A stretch of 38,650 nt of DNA, taken from NCBI GenBank assembly GCA_045587205.1, contig JAZNBV010000082.1, positions 1 to 38,650 of the forward strand, given 5' to 3'. Below, one piece after another: positions 23,200 through 31,395 of this stretch. Origin of the DNA: SIG78 sp045587205. Its GTDB lineage: Bacteria; Verrucomicrobiota; Lentisphaeria; Victivallales; Victivallaceae. A program made the translations under genes and the position numbers. The notes below the pieces were generated by a model. That model did not search any database and was not told the DNA's origin. It saw only the letters and a program-made list of their open reading frames with translations. The first letter of the stretch is position 1. Each line of letters starts with the position of its first letter.

Positions 23200-25753
23200 A
23201 ATATTTCCCCGCGGGTTGATCTGTTATGGGTATCAACTGAATAAATTTACTGATTTCAACAGAAAGTTTTTTCAAATGTTTTTCATTGAGTATGATCGGC
23301 GAATCCGGTGGCAGTTTGCCGTCTTTACAGCCCATAATCAGTGCAAGCCGGCCGGATAATGATGGATCTATATTATTGGCAGTTAAGCTCATATTCTGCC
23401 AGCACCGGGCAAGCTGGCGGTTTGTTTCATCAAATTTTTTACTGTTCCGTGACAATTCCTGTTTTAATTTTTGCAGAGCGGATATTTTTTTCAGATCTTT
23501 ATTTTTCCAGCCGTTGATTTTGGCCATCAGGATATTATATTGATCTTGATTTTCGATTTTGTCATCAAGTTTATCTTTGAATTCTTTCAGGAAACTTTCC
23601 AGCATTTCCACTCCGGCATCATTGCGTTCAGCAGGGGTATGGTTGTAATAGCGCCGGATATATTCGCTGACGGCGTTATAATGATTTTCGAACTTTTTAT
23701 CTTTCATTGCCAGAATATTTTTTTCTATATTGGCTGCCTGTTTCCGGCTTAATGCGGAAGTTGATTTTTGGGGAATATTTTTCAACTGTTTTTTTATTTC
23801 TCCGATCCTGACGGTCAAATCCCGGCGGTTGCTGACGGTTTTGTTCCACTGGTCAAAGAAAAATGAACTGGAACGGAATGTTGCATCACTGCAATTGCCG
23901 AATTTACGCTGCAGGCAATTCTGTAATTCATTTTCCAAAGCCGATGCTGTATAGCTTAATGTACCGTCAGCGGCAACCGTGACCCGGCCGCGGGGAATCA
24001 GCCGCAGATAATCTTTTTGAAATTCATTAAGCCATACATAATGGTATTTTTTGCTGATAAAATGTATCCGGCTGATCATAGCGGGAGCCGGCATTATTGC
24101 CGATGGCATATTGTTTACGCATTTGAATTGCATTTGCCTGCTGTTGGCTGCAAGTTCTGCCAGCAGATGCGGTACCGCTGAAATTTCTCCTTTGCAGGGC
24201 ATCAGCGGCAATTTCCCTTTTACTGCAGATCTGATTGCAGTCTGACGCGGGGAAAGCTGCTGCACAAAATCAGATTTTTCTATTCTGTTGTTGCCGATAC
24301 GGGCTATATCAAGGTCGATTTTTTCCGAATCGTGCAGTTTTTCGGGCAATTGCAGAATTATACTGCCGTTTGCCGGATTCTGCATCTTCCGGTAATTCAA
24401 AAAGAGTTGGAATGACTCTGCTGCCGGCAACGGTCGGGGAACGGTTGGTACGGCAGCTGTTTGGGGATCAGGTACAACTATTTTGCCCTGGGAGGCAAAC
24501 GGTTTTACAGTTGTTTTTTTATCCGGCAGGTCAACTTTCTGCGGCGTTTTGACTTGAGTAGCGGGTTCATCCTGCGTCAGTTGCTTTTTTGCAATATTAC
24601 GCTGGATCGCCTGCGGTGGAGTGGAACGCTGCGGTTCGCTTTTTAAGGATCTTTCCGGTATAAAACAAATTACAATACTTATGGCACAGAAAAGCACTAC
24701 TGCCGATGCTGCCAGCAGAAATGATGTCCGGTATTTCCCGGCAGAGTTTTTTTTAACTCTGACCGGGCCTTTGTTTTGGTGTTTCTTTACTGTTATATGT
24801 GATTTCAGACCGGTCAGCTTTGCAGCATTGCCATTGGGGTCCAGCATATCATCAGAGAGTTCAATACTGTCATCGTCATTATTGTTGAGCAGTATCACTG
24901 TGTCTGGCAGATCGATTGCTTTTTGCGGAATATTGCCGGTTACAGCATATTCACACAGCTTGCCGGCGGCATATTTTTCCGGAATCGGCGGAAGATTATC
25001 CAGATCAAGCAAATCGGCGCTGTGGAATCTTTGAAGATTAGGCAGCAGCGGCGAAAAATCCGGTATCCAGCGCAGAAAACACTCCACTGCGGCGCTGTCG
25101 CTGGTAAAATAGGTGCTGAATGTGAAATCCAACCGTTCCTGCGGTTCCAGCAGTGCTGCCGCTTCCATAATCAGATGCACAATATCGCTGTTGGCAAAAG
25201 TTCGTGGATATTTTATATAAAACGGGCGCTGCGGGTTTTCTCTGAAGCGTTCAGCGATAATTCCGGCATACATACTGCTGCCGGCGATTTTCTGCCAGAA
25301 CACTGCCGGCAGTATGTTAGGAGAAAATGAAGTACTTTTTACACTGCGGAACGGCAGGGTGCGCGGCTCCCCGGAGAATTCTGTCATAAACAGCTCCTGC
25401 CTGGTAAAAAGTTCCGCACTGCCGCCATTCAATGCGGCAAGTTCGCTGACTGATTCAAAGAGTATATGATGGGCTATTTTATTGTTCCGTTTACTGTAAT
25501 CCAGACCACAGGGCGCCACCCGTCCGGCTACCGGCAGATTGTGGTTGCCGAAGCGCATTTTTATGTAGTAACAGCATACCGGATTCAATTCTTCCGGCAG
25601 TGTACCTTCATTGAAAGTAAAATTGTAGCCGCTTAAATTTTCCAATGGAAAGATCAGGTTGGGCGGCATACCGGAAGTCATTGCCACTGTGGAAAAACCT
25701 GATCTGCCCGGCAGCAGTCCGTGCGGTGCTGAAGTGTAAACAAGTTCAAACAT
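23192..25753 (-). CDS. GAP1-like (GTPase-associated protein 1) protein with membrane anchor
   Basis: The product is 853 residues. The N-terminus reads LVYTSAPHGLLPGRSGFSTV (4-23), then GLDYSKRNNKIAHHILFE (83-100), which fits the GAP1 N-terminal domain pattern (YTS...GL...G(S/A)GFQ..., DYSGR..N..AH) described for GTPase-centred conflict systems. RLDFTFSTYFTSDS (207-220) fits the GAP1 middle region. An acidic Asn/Asp segment (290-305), a basic stretch (323-342) and a membrane segment (343-364) follow, then about 490 residues of mostly helical, probably periplasmic sequence with a Pro/Gln linker. A membrane anchor and large outer part on a GAP1 protein are unusual to my knowledge. It is encoded 6 nt after the GTPase gene. 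Family assignment is from memory of the motif, not a search. Confidence 0.7.
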   Translation of the reverse strand: MFELVYTSAPHGLLPGRSGFSTVAMTSGMPPNLIFPLENLSGYNFTFNEGTLPEELNPVCCYYIKMRFGNHNLPVAGRVAPCGLDYSKRNNKIAHHILFESVSELAALNGGSAELFTRQELFMTEFSGEPRTLPFRSVKSTSFSPNILPAVFWQKIAGSSMYAGIIAERFRENPQRPFYIKYPRTFANSDIVHLIMEAAALLEPQERLDFTFSTYFTSDSAAVECFLRWIPDFSPLLPNLQRFHSADLLDLDNLPPIPEKYAAGKLCEYAVTGNIPQKAIDLPDTVILLNNNDDDSIELSDDMLDPNGNAAKLTGLKSHITVKKHQNKGPVRVKKNSAGKYRTSFLLAASAVVLFCAISIVICFIPERSLKSEPQRSTPPQAIQRNIAKKQLTQDEPATQVKTPQKVDLPDKKTTVKPFASQGKIVVPDPQTAAVPTVPRPLPAAESFQLFLNYRKMQNPANGSIILQLPEKLHDSEKIDLDIARIGNNRIEKSDFVQQLSPRQTAIRSAVKGKLPLMPCKGEISAVPHLLAELAANSRQMQFKCVNNMPSAIMPAPAMISRIHFISKKYHYVWLNEFQKDYLRLIPRGRVTVAADGTLSYTASALENELQNCLQRKFGNCSDATFRSSSFFFDQWNKTVSNRRDLTVRIGEIKKQLKNIPQKSTSALSRKQAANIEKNILAMKDKKFENHYNAVSEYIRRYYNHTPAERNDAGVEMLESFLKEFKDKLDDKIENQDQYNILMAKINGWKNKDLKKISALQKLKQELSRNSKKFDETNRQLARCWQNMSLTANNIDPSLSGRLALIMGCKDGKLPPDSPIILNEKHLKKLSVEISKFIQLIPITDQPAGKYYE

Positions 25754-25759
25754 AAAGTT

Positions 25760-27679
25760 TTACACCCAAAGATCGGATGCCGTATCACCGGCAGCCGGGG
25801 CATTGTCAGCTGTCGGTTCTCCGGCGAGTTTGTAACGTTTGCCGTTCAAGTCAAGTACGCTGCCCGCGTAATTTTGCGGCAGACGCACGATATCTCCGTT
25901 GCCGGGATGCCGGAACAGCATATAACCGCTGACGAATTCTGCAGCGATTTTTTCATCATATTCCGGAGTTGTATCAGCGTGGATCAAACCGCATTTTTCC
26001 AACAGAAAAAGAAACGGTACTTCCACCCAGAGAGGTTTGATCATAGCCGGAACCACCCCCAGCTGCCCGGAACTTGAGGTGCTTGAAGCACACCCGAAAC
26101 TGCTGAAAGGCACAAAAACAACATTTTCAAAGAAACCTTCCGCGGTATGCACCAGTTCCGGAACATACTTCATCAGCAGAGTCCGGAGTTTGAACGATAT
26201 ATCCATAACTGCGTTACGGTTCCACAAATTGCTTAATTTGCCATCTTGCGGGCTGTACATAGACGCACTATCCGTTGCAAGCATCAGAAGATCCTTCCAG
26301 GCATCATATTTGCCAACGGCTATCACCAGCGGTATATCGGAGCGTTTACCGGTATTCATATTGCGGTGGCGGCGGATACGGGAAATCATTTCTGAAAGCA
26401 GTTTAGTCTGTTCATAAACGTGTTCATCGCTCTGCAACTGCGGGTCTTCCTGATTGCAGTTTTCGCGCATCAGCGCATCATTGACCGGGTCAAAGATAAA
26501 GATCAAACCATCAGAACACGCCAGATGTCTGGTGCCGGGATTGCTGATATTGTCGGCTCCGGGTTCAAACTGTTCCCCGGCGTTGTCATAAAAGATTATG
26601 TTGCTGTTGTTGTGCTGTTCACTGCCGGAAAAATATTTTATTTCATAGACAAACGGTTTGGGCAGGTGTACAGCTATGTTATCCAGCGTTACAACATTTA
26701 CAAAATCGTCGCCGGTCTGCTGGGTTTTAGGCAGCACAGCCACCTCATTGCGGCGTGATGCGTGGAACAGGGTTTCTTCGTAACTGTCCAACACCCGGTT
26801 CAGTTCCAGATCCACATCCAGCAGTGTGCAGGCAAATTTTTCCGGCAGAATTCTCCGCAGTACATTCAGCAGTGTTGCCAGATAGTACGATTTGCCGCTG
26901 GATGGCGCTCCGACCAGAGAAAAAGAGATATTTTTTTCGTCAATTACCGTCAGCGGAATTTTCAGGTGACAGCGCGGGCAGGCTACATCATTGGAAACGC
27001 TGCCCATTGCATCAAGTGCCTGACCAAGAGCATTGAATTTTCCGGGCGAAAAACGCTGCATAGCGTTACTGCCGAGTACCGGATCGCCCATCAATGTGGG
27101 GTGGCTGGCTATATAAAGCAGCTGTTCGCTGTTGAAACGCTGCCAGCAATGCGGACAGAGTATTTCTCCATCACAGTTCGCCCAGTTGAATGTTTCGGTA
27201 CCGGCGGCGGGTATGCTGCCGGCAACTGTATCCGGACCGGGGGTGAAAATCGAAGTTATAACAGTATCCGGCGCATTGTTGGACGGTACCGTTTCTGCCT
27301 CTGCTGCCGGAGTGGGGATGTCCTGTTTTTCCTGATTACCGGCGGTGAAAACTTTGCCGCACGCCATACAGACTATATCCCGTCCCAGCCAGGATTCATC
27401 GCCGGAATACTTCTGATTGCACTCCGGACAGTAGAATACCACTTTGTGGCGCTCTTTGCTTTTGTCCGCAACTGTTGCCGTCCGGGAGGTGTTATTCTGC
27501 AATGCATTGGCTGCATCTTTTATTTCCTGGTGATCTGCAACGGTACGCCACGGAGTACTTTTCCCCAGCGAAACCGGGGTGTCAAAACTGATTCTGCCAT
27601 CGGCAAGCATCAACGCCATATTTTCCAGCGGAAACGGACCGCGCACGATCCCGGCGGAAAAGATATAATATTTACTCAT
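25760..27679 (-). CDS. GYF_2 / zinc-ribbon / TRAFAC-type GTPase (double-GTPase-like)
   Basis: The product is 639 residues. A GYF_2 domain (1-50, YYIFSAGIVRGPFPLEN) is followed by a zinc-binding pair CPEC (84-87) and CMAC (104-107), an acidic Pro-rich linker, a second pair CPHC (175-178) and CPRC (234-237), and a P-loop GTPase domain from about 250. GTPase motifs are GAPSSGKS (257-264), IIFYDNAGE (361-369) as the G3 region, and GKYDAW (456-461) in the place of NKxD. This fits the double-GTPase (DO-GTPase2) group of TRAFAC GTPases. No membrane segment is seen, so it is cytoplasmic. It is the second gene of the operon, directly upstream of the GAP1-like gene, the expected partner. I infer it to be the nucleotide switch of the complex. 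Confidence 0.8.
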   Translation of the reverse strand: MSKYYIFSAGIVRGPFPLENMALMLADGRISFDTPVSLGKSTPWRTVADHQEIKDAANALQNNTSRTATVADKSKERHKVVFYCPECNQKYSGDESWLGRDIVCMACGKVFTAGNQEKQDIPTPAAEAETVPSNNAPDTVITSIFTPGPDTVAGSIPAAGTETFNWANCDGEILCPHCWQRFNSEQLLYIASHPTLMGDPVLGSNAMQRFSPGKFNALGQALDAMGSVSNDVACPRCHLKIPLTVIDEKNISFSLVGAPSSGKSYYLATLLNVLRRILPEKFACTLLDVDLELNRVLDSYEETLFHASRRNEVAVLPKTQQTGDDFVNVVTLDNIAVHLPKPFVYEIKYFSGSEQHNNSNIIFYDNAGEQFEPGADNISNPGTRHLACSDGLIFIFDPVNDALMRENCNQEDPQLQSDEHVYEQTKLLSEMISRIRRHRNMNTGKRSDIPLVIAVGKYDAWKDLLMLATDSASMYSPQDGKLSNLWNRNAVMDISFKLRTLLMKYVPELVHTAEGFFENVVFVPFSSFGCASSTSSSGQLGVVPAMIKPLWVEVPFLFLLEKCGLIHADTTPEYDEKIAAEFVSGYMLFRHPGNGDIVRLPQNYAGSVLDLNGKRYKLAGEPTADNAPAAGDTASDLWV

Positions 27680-27697
27680 ATACCAATCAACTCCGGA

Positions 27698-28660
27698 TTA
27701 ATTACTGATTGCTGTTTTACTGCTGCGCATTGCATCATCGAACTCTTTTTCCAGTTCAGCTGCACCGGGGGTGCCTTCGACCATCAGCAGGGCATCGAGC
27801 ATTGCAGAACCCCAATCCTGCGGCTCAAAGATCCGTGAAAGTCTGTCCAGTTTGAAATACCCATTCATACTTTGCACAAAAAGTTTTTTCAGCATATTAT
27901 AGTTTGCACAATGCGGATTTGTCCAGCTGCCGCGGGATCTGGGGTAACTTTTGAGAAAAAGTTCCCGCCGGACATTACTGACTTTCTGCTGGGCAGAGAA
28001 AAGTTCCAGTAATTCAGCAAGACATTCATCCATCATTTCCTGCAGCGGTGTATTCAATTCGGGGATGAGTTTCAGTACTTCCGCGGCAAAAAATCTGCGG
28101 CTTGTTTCATAGAGTGCCGTAGTCAGCAGCCAGTCTTTATCGGCGGCGGCGCGTTTGATTATATCGGCAACTGGCAGCTCTTCCAGCAGAGACGTGGCTT
28201 CTTCAAGCTGGTCATCCGCGTCATCTTCGCTTTTTTTGATTTTATTCAACTTGCTTTTAAATTGCTGCAGCTGTGTGTTGAGTTCATCGATCAGCTGCAG
28301 GCGGTTGTTGGAATCGCCGGTCAGGCGCGCCAGCTGCAATGAGAGATTCTCACGGGCGCCGGTAAAAATGTTGTATAAGGCGTACTGGGTGATCATAAAA
28401 GGAGAACTGTTTTCAAAAAAGATCAGTTTTCTCACCTGCCGGGCAGATACAGTTATTCTGCCGGTGGAACCCAGCCGGTGACAGACAAGATTTCCGGGGC
28501 TTGTTACCGCATCCAGTACCAGAAATCCGGAATGCTCTGCTGTCCGCTGGGCTGGAACGTAAAGTATTTTACCTATATCATCGCTGTCAAAGGTTGATGC
28601 CGCTGAAAGTGACAGTACAGAATATATACAAAACAGCAATACAGTTGAAATTTTCATCAT
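27698..28660 (-). CDS. Exported protein of unknown function, first gene of the GTPase operon
   Basis: The product is 320 residues with a signal peptide (MMKISTVLLFCIYSVLSLSA, likely cleaved near residue 21). The mature part begins with a small beta-rich region (DDIGKILYVPAQRT, FLVLDAVTSPGNLVCHRLGS, TVSARQVRKLIFF), then a coiled-coil stretch (about 120-165) and a helical C-terminus. It has no second membrane segment and no lipobox, so it is probably periplasmic. No family recognised. It is transcribed first, 18 nt ahead of the GTPase gene, with its own promoter about 60 nt before the start. It could be the periplasmic partner or substrate of the energised complex; that is inference from position alone. 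Confidence 0.7.
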   Translation of the reverse strand: MMKISTVLLFCIYSVLSLSAASTFDSDDIGKILYVPAQRTAEHSGFLVLDAVTSPGNLVCHRLGSTGRITVSARQVRKLIFFENSSPFMITQYALYNIFTGARENLSLQLARLTGDSNNRLQLIDELNTQLQQFKSKLNKIKKSEDDADDQLEEATSLLEELPVADIIKRAAADKDWLLTTALYETSRRFFAAEVLKLIPELNTPLQEMMDECLAELLELFSAQQKVSNVRRELFLKSYPRSRGSWTNPHCANYNMLKKLFVQSMNGYFKLDRLSRIFEPQDWGSAMLDALLMVEGTPGAAELEKEFDDAMRSSKTAISN

Positions 28661-28693
28661 ATTTCCCGCACCTTATAAATATAGAATGTGCTA

Positions 28694-28722
28694 AATATAT
28701 ATCTTGATTGCCGAATATACAA
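28694..28722 (-). promoter_or_regulatory. Promoter of the nine-gene GTPase/ExbB operon
   Basis: On the minus strand TTGTAT (28722-28717) and TATATT (28699-28694) are exactly 17 nt apart. The predicted start gives a short leader of about 25 nt before the first gene, and the next good promoter is far away, so genes 28660 down to 15436 are probably one transcription unit. Confidence 0.6.
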
Positions 28723-28746
28723 ATTTTTAAGGATAAAAATCAATAT

Positions 28747-30045
28747 TTACCTGCGCCAGAAGTTTTTGAGCATTTCCCGGGCGCCGCGCTGCATAGTTTT
28801 GTTTTCCGGCGCCGCAAGATTCCGGTACGAAAAAATGATCGAACCTTTTACTTCTGTTCTTGTCCGGTTGTAAAGCATTTGATAATAGAGTTCGTTGAGG
28901 TTCCAGCCGCTTTTGCCAAGCTGATATGCCGCCTGACCTATATAGAGATCGACTCCGCTGTTTCTTACCGTATTGCACCACCAATCCGTCAGCGCTGCAT
29001 ACGGTGCAACATCGTGGTTGAAGTTCCAGTATATCTGCGGAACGATGTAATCGATCAAACGCTGCTTTATCCACAGACGGGTATCGGCGTAATGATCGCT
29101 GTAACTCTCGCGCCCGGCAGAAAGCGAACCTGCCGGTGTGGTTTTACGGTTGCACCAGATACCGAAAGGACTGATACCGAAACGGACATTTTTTTTGTGC
29201 TGCTTATTGTAAAGTCTGATCTGGCTGCTGATCGAACTGATCAGCATTGTAACATTGTTTCTGCGCCATTGGGCAAGCGGAAGTTTATTGGGATTGTATT
29301 TTTTATATGCGGCACGGTCACTGGCTTCGGTGGTATTTTCCGGATAAAAATAATCATCAAAATGGATACTGGCAATCTTGTATTTGCGGACAATTTCCAT
29401 AACAGTTGCGGTTACAAACTGCCGCACCTGCGGTTCCGCCGGATTCAATACCAGAGTACGGGCTTTGCCGGTGGCGGGACTCTCCATTACCAGATGGGGA
29501 TTTCTGCGGGCAAAGTTATTTTCCGCAAGTGTTTTGAGATACTGCGTTTTGCTCAAATTTGTTGCTCCAACCACCCGGTAGGGGTTGAGCCACGCGTGAA
29601 ACTGCAAGCCGTGGCGATGGGCTTCGGAAATCATATACTGCAGCGGGTCAAAGTTTTTTTCTCCGGAAAGCGCAAGCCCTTCAGCTCCGGAGAGAAACCG
29701 CGACCACGGATTGAGCCGGGAAATGTAAAATGCATCATTGGCGGGCCGTACCTGAAAAAATATGGCATTGAAACCGTGTTCAGCCAGGCGTTTGCAGCTG
29801 TTGCTGAAAAATTTCTTAAACTCCTTTACCGTCGTCGGACGGGGATAATCCAGATTGAATATGGTTGCCATCCATACTCCGCGCATTTCGTTCTGCGGCG
29901 CCTTGCACTGCCGCGGCATTTTTACCGGAGTCGGATCGAATTTGCCCGCATAACGGGAATTGGGTATGTATTGCGCTGACAGATTGATGGCAGGAGCTGT
30001 AAGTGCAAGCAGGGCTGAAAAAATTTTAGCAGTAAGGCTTTTCAT
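28747..30045 (-). CDS. GHL10-family glycoside-hydrolase-like exported protein
   Basis: The product is 432 residues with a signal peptide (about 1-24, ending LSAQ), so it is exported. The mature protein reads RGVWMATIFNLDYPRPTTV, then NAIFFQVRPANDAFY and FHAWLNPYRVV, a strong match to the GHL10 (DUF187, YngK-like) TIM-barrel family. IASIHFDDYFYP and VPQIYWNFNHD mark the later barrel strands, with Asp residues placed as in related hydrolases; the enzymatic activity of the family, proposed for peptidoglycan or other glycans, is not settled. The ATG lies 3 nt after the stop of the PAS gene upstream, so the two are co-transcribed. The nine-gene operon starts downstream with its own promoter. Confidence 0.9.
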   Translation of the reverse strand: MKSLTAKIFSALLALTAPAINLSAQYIPNSRYAGKFDPTPVKMPRQCKAPQNEMRGVWMATIFNLDYPRPTTVKEFKKFFSNSCKRLAEHGFNAIFFQVRPANDAFYISRLNPWSRFLSGAEGLALSGEKNFDPLQYMISEAHRHGLQFHAWLNPYRVVGATNLSKTQYLKTLAENNFARRNPHLVMESPATGKARTLVLNPAEPQVRQFVTATVMEIVRKYKIASIHFDDYFYPENTTEASDRAAYKKYNPNKLPLAQWRRNNVTMLISSISSQIRLYNKQHKKNVRFGISPFGIWCNRKTTPAGSLSAGRESYSDHYADTRLWIKQRLIDYIVPQIYWNFNHDVAPYAALTDWWCNTVRNSGVDLYIGQAAYQLGKSGWNLNELYYQMLYNRTRTEVKGSIIFSYRNLAAPENKTMQRGAREMLKNFWRR

Positions 30046-30048
30046 AAA

Positions 30049-31338
30049 TCACTCAACTTCAGCAGCTGTCTTGGTTTCGGCAGTATCAGGGATCAGCGTT
30101 GCCGCCAGATAATTGACAGTGCCTTCTTCATCAGTCAAAGGTTTTATCTTGAGTTTTCTGCCCTTCCAGGAACTGCAGCTGCAGAATGTTGTACGGCAAT
30201 TCTGCAATGCCTGGACGGCGGCGCAATCGGTCGGATTTTCCACCGCACAGCGGCACAGTTTGCTGCAGCTGAACTCCTGTTCCCCATCATTTTGGAAAAA
30301 AGTCAGCAGTTTCTGCATAGCCGGTGTGGCACAAGTCAGATTCAAATCGGTATCCAGCAGCATTGTAAGATAAGGATGTTGTGCCAGCAGCAGGCGCAGC
30401 TCTTTGTTGCGGCGGCGCAGTTTATTGGCAATATGCTCCTGACGGGTAACGTCAACACCGAATCCGAGGATCCATTGAGACCCGTCAGCCCGCTGGAGCA
30501 GCCGCGATATAAAGCGTATGGCGTGTTCTTTGCCGTCGGGTGTTGAGAAAAACCAGCGGTTGTCGGCAATGGAACCGGTGCGCGTTATTTCCAGATCGCT
30601 GTGGCGTATCCGCCGGGCAAGTTCGTAACTGAAAAGGTCAAAGTCGCTTTTGCCGGTTATTTCATCGGGCTGCAGCTGTACCAGCGCACTGAAAGTAGGG
30701 TTGCACCTGACATAAGAAAAGTTACTGGATACATCTTTTATATATATGTGTCCGGGCAGGTTCCGGAAAACGGCTTCCACAATTGAATCGGCATCAGCCA
30801 GAACCTGATTTTTCCGCACAAAACTGCTTATATCCATACTGGCGAGGATAAACTTCTTTTCGCCGGTCACTGCATTGGTTATGATTTTTGCCGAGTCATT
30901 GAAATGGTGATACTGCCCGTTGATATTGCGCGAATAACTCTGTTTGACAATATCACATTCGCCGGAGAAGAGTTTGCCGCAGTTGTTGCGGAATTCTTCG
31001 TGGTCTGCGGGGTGGATCTGGTTCAAATAGGATTCAACCATTCTGATCTGCCACACATCGCTGTTACGTTCTGCAAGCAGACTGGAATCTATATTGCCGA
31101 GAAAATAACTGATTCTGCCCAGGTCGGTTACAGATTTTATGATGTCGTTTTTTTCGGCAAGCAGCGAACGCTTTTCCTGCAGTTGAAGTTCCAGCATACG
31201 CTGTTTGTTCCGCAGAGTGTTGTATTTTATCAGCAGATAAAAAAATGCCAGTACGGCAAGGATGACAATAAAAACTATTGCCGCAGAAAGTTCATATCCG
31301 TCAATATCCGGTATCATTGTGCCAGACAAAAAAATCAT
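30049..31338 (-). CDS. Membrane-anchored PAS-domain sensor without output domain
   Basis: The product is 429 residues. One membrane segment (about 17-38) is followed by a short coiled coil (41-68) and two clear PAS domains: one about 75-175, the other about 186-310 (AVFRNLPGHIYIKDV...LGFGVDVTRQEH, the typical PAS-to-PAC shape). A third PAS-like region (315-415) contains a cluster of seven cysteines (SKLCRCAVENPTDC to TFCSCSSW), a pattern I associate with PAS-linked metal or redox sites. There is no histidine kinase, GGDEF, EAL or phosphatase domain, so it would act by contact with another protein. The start may instead be the second Met at residue 8. It shares its transcript with the GHL10 gene and may control it. 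Confidence 0.8.
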   Translation of the reverse strand: MIFLSGTMIPDIDGYELSAAIVFIVILAVLAFFYLLIKYNTLRNKQRMLELQLQEKRSLLAEKNDIIKSVTDLGRISYFLGNIDSSLLAERNSDVWQIRMVESYLNQIHPADHEEFRNNCGKLFSGECDIVKQSYSRNINGQYHHFNDSAKIITNAVTGEKKFILASMDISSFVRKNQVLADADSIVEAVFRNLPGHIYIKDVSSNFSYVRCNPTFSALVQLQPDEITGKSDFDLFSYELARRIRHSDLEITRTGSIADNRWFFSTPDGKEHAIRFISRLLQRADGSQWILGFGVDVTRQEHIANKLRRRNKELRLLLAQHPYLTMLLDTDLNLTCATPAMQKLLTFFQNDGEQEFSCSKLCRCAVENPTDCAAVQALQNCRTTFCSCSSWKGRKLKIKPLTDEEGTVNYLAATLIPDTAETKTAAEVE

Positions 31339-31395
31339 TATCGTAAAAAATTCACTGTTGACTGTATATTAAAAAAAATCGCCGGTATTGCAGTA

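Noticed and set aside
15436..28660. Operon as a Tol-Pal, Ton, flagellar motor or Zorya system
   Set aside because: No TolA/TolB/Pal, TonB, MotB-type OmpA domain, or the helicase/nuclease subunits of Zorya; the GTPase/GAP1-like pair does not belong to any of these.
28708..29979. 423-codon frame antisense to the GHL10 gene
   Set aside because: Shadow of a clearly conserved gene, with no plausible start signal or domain.
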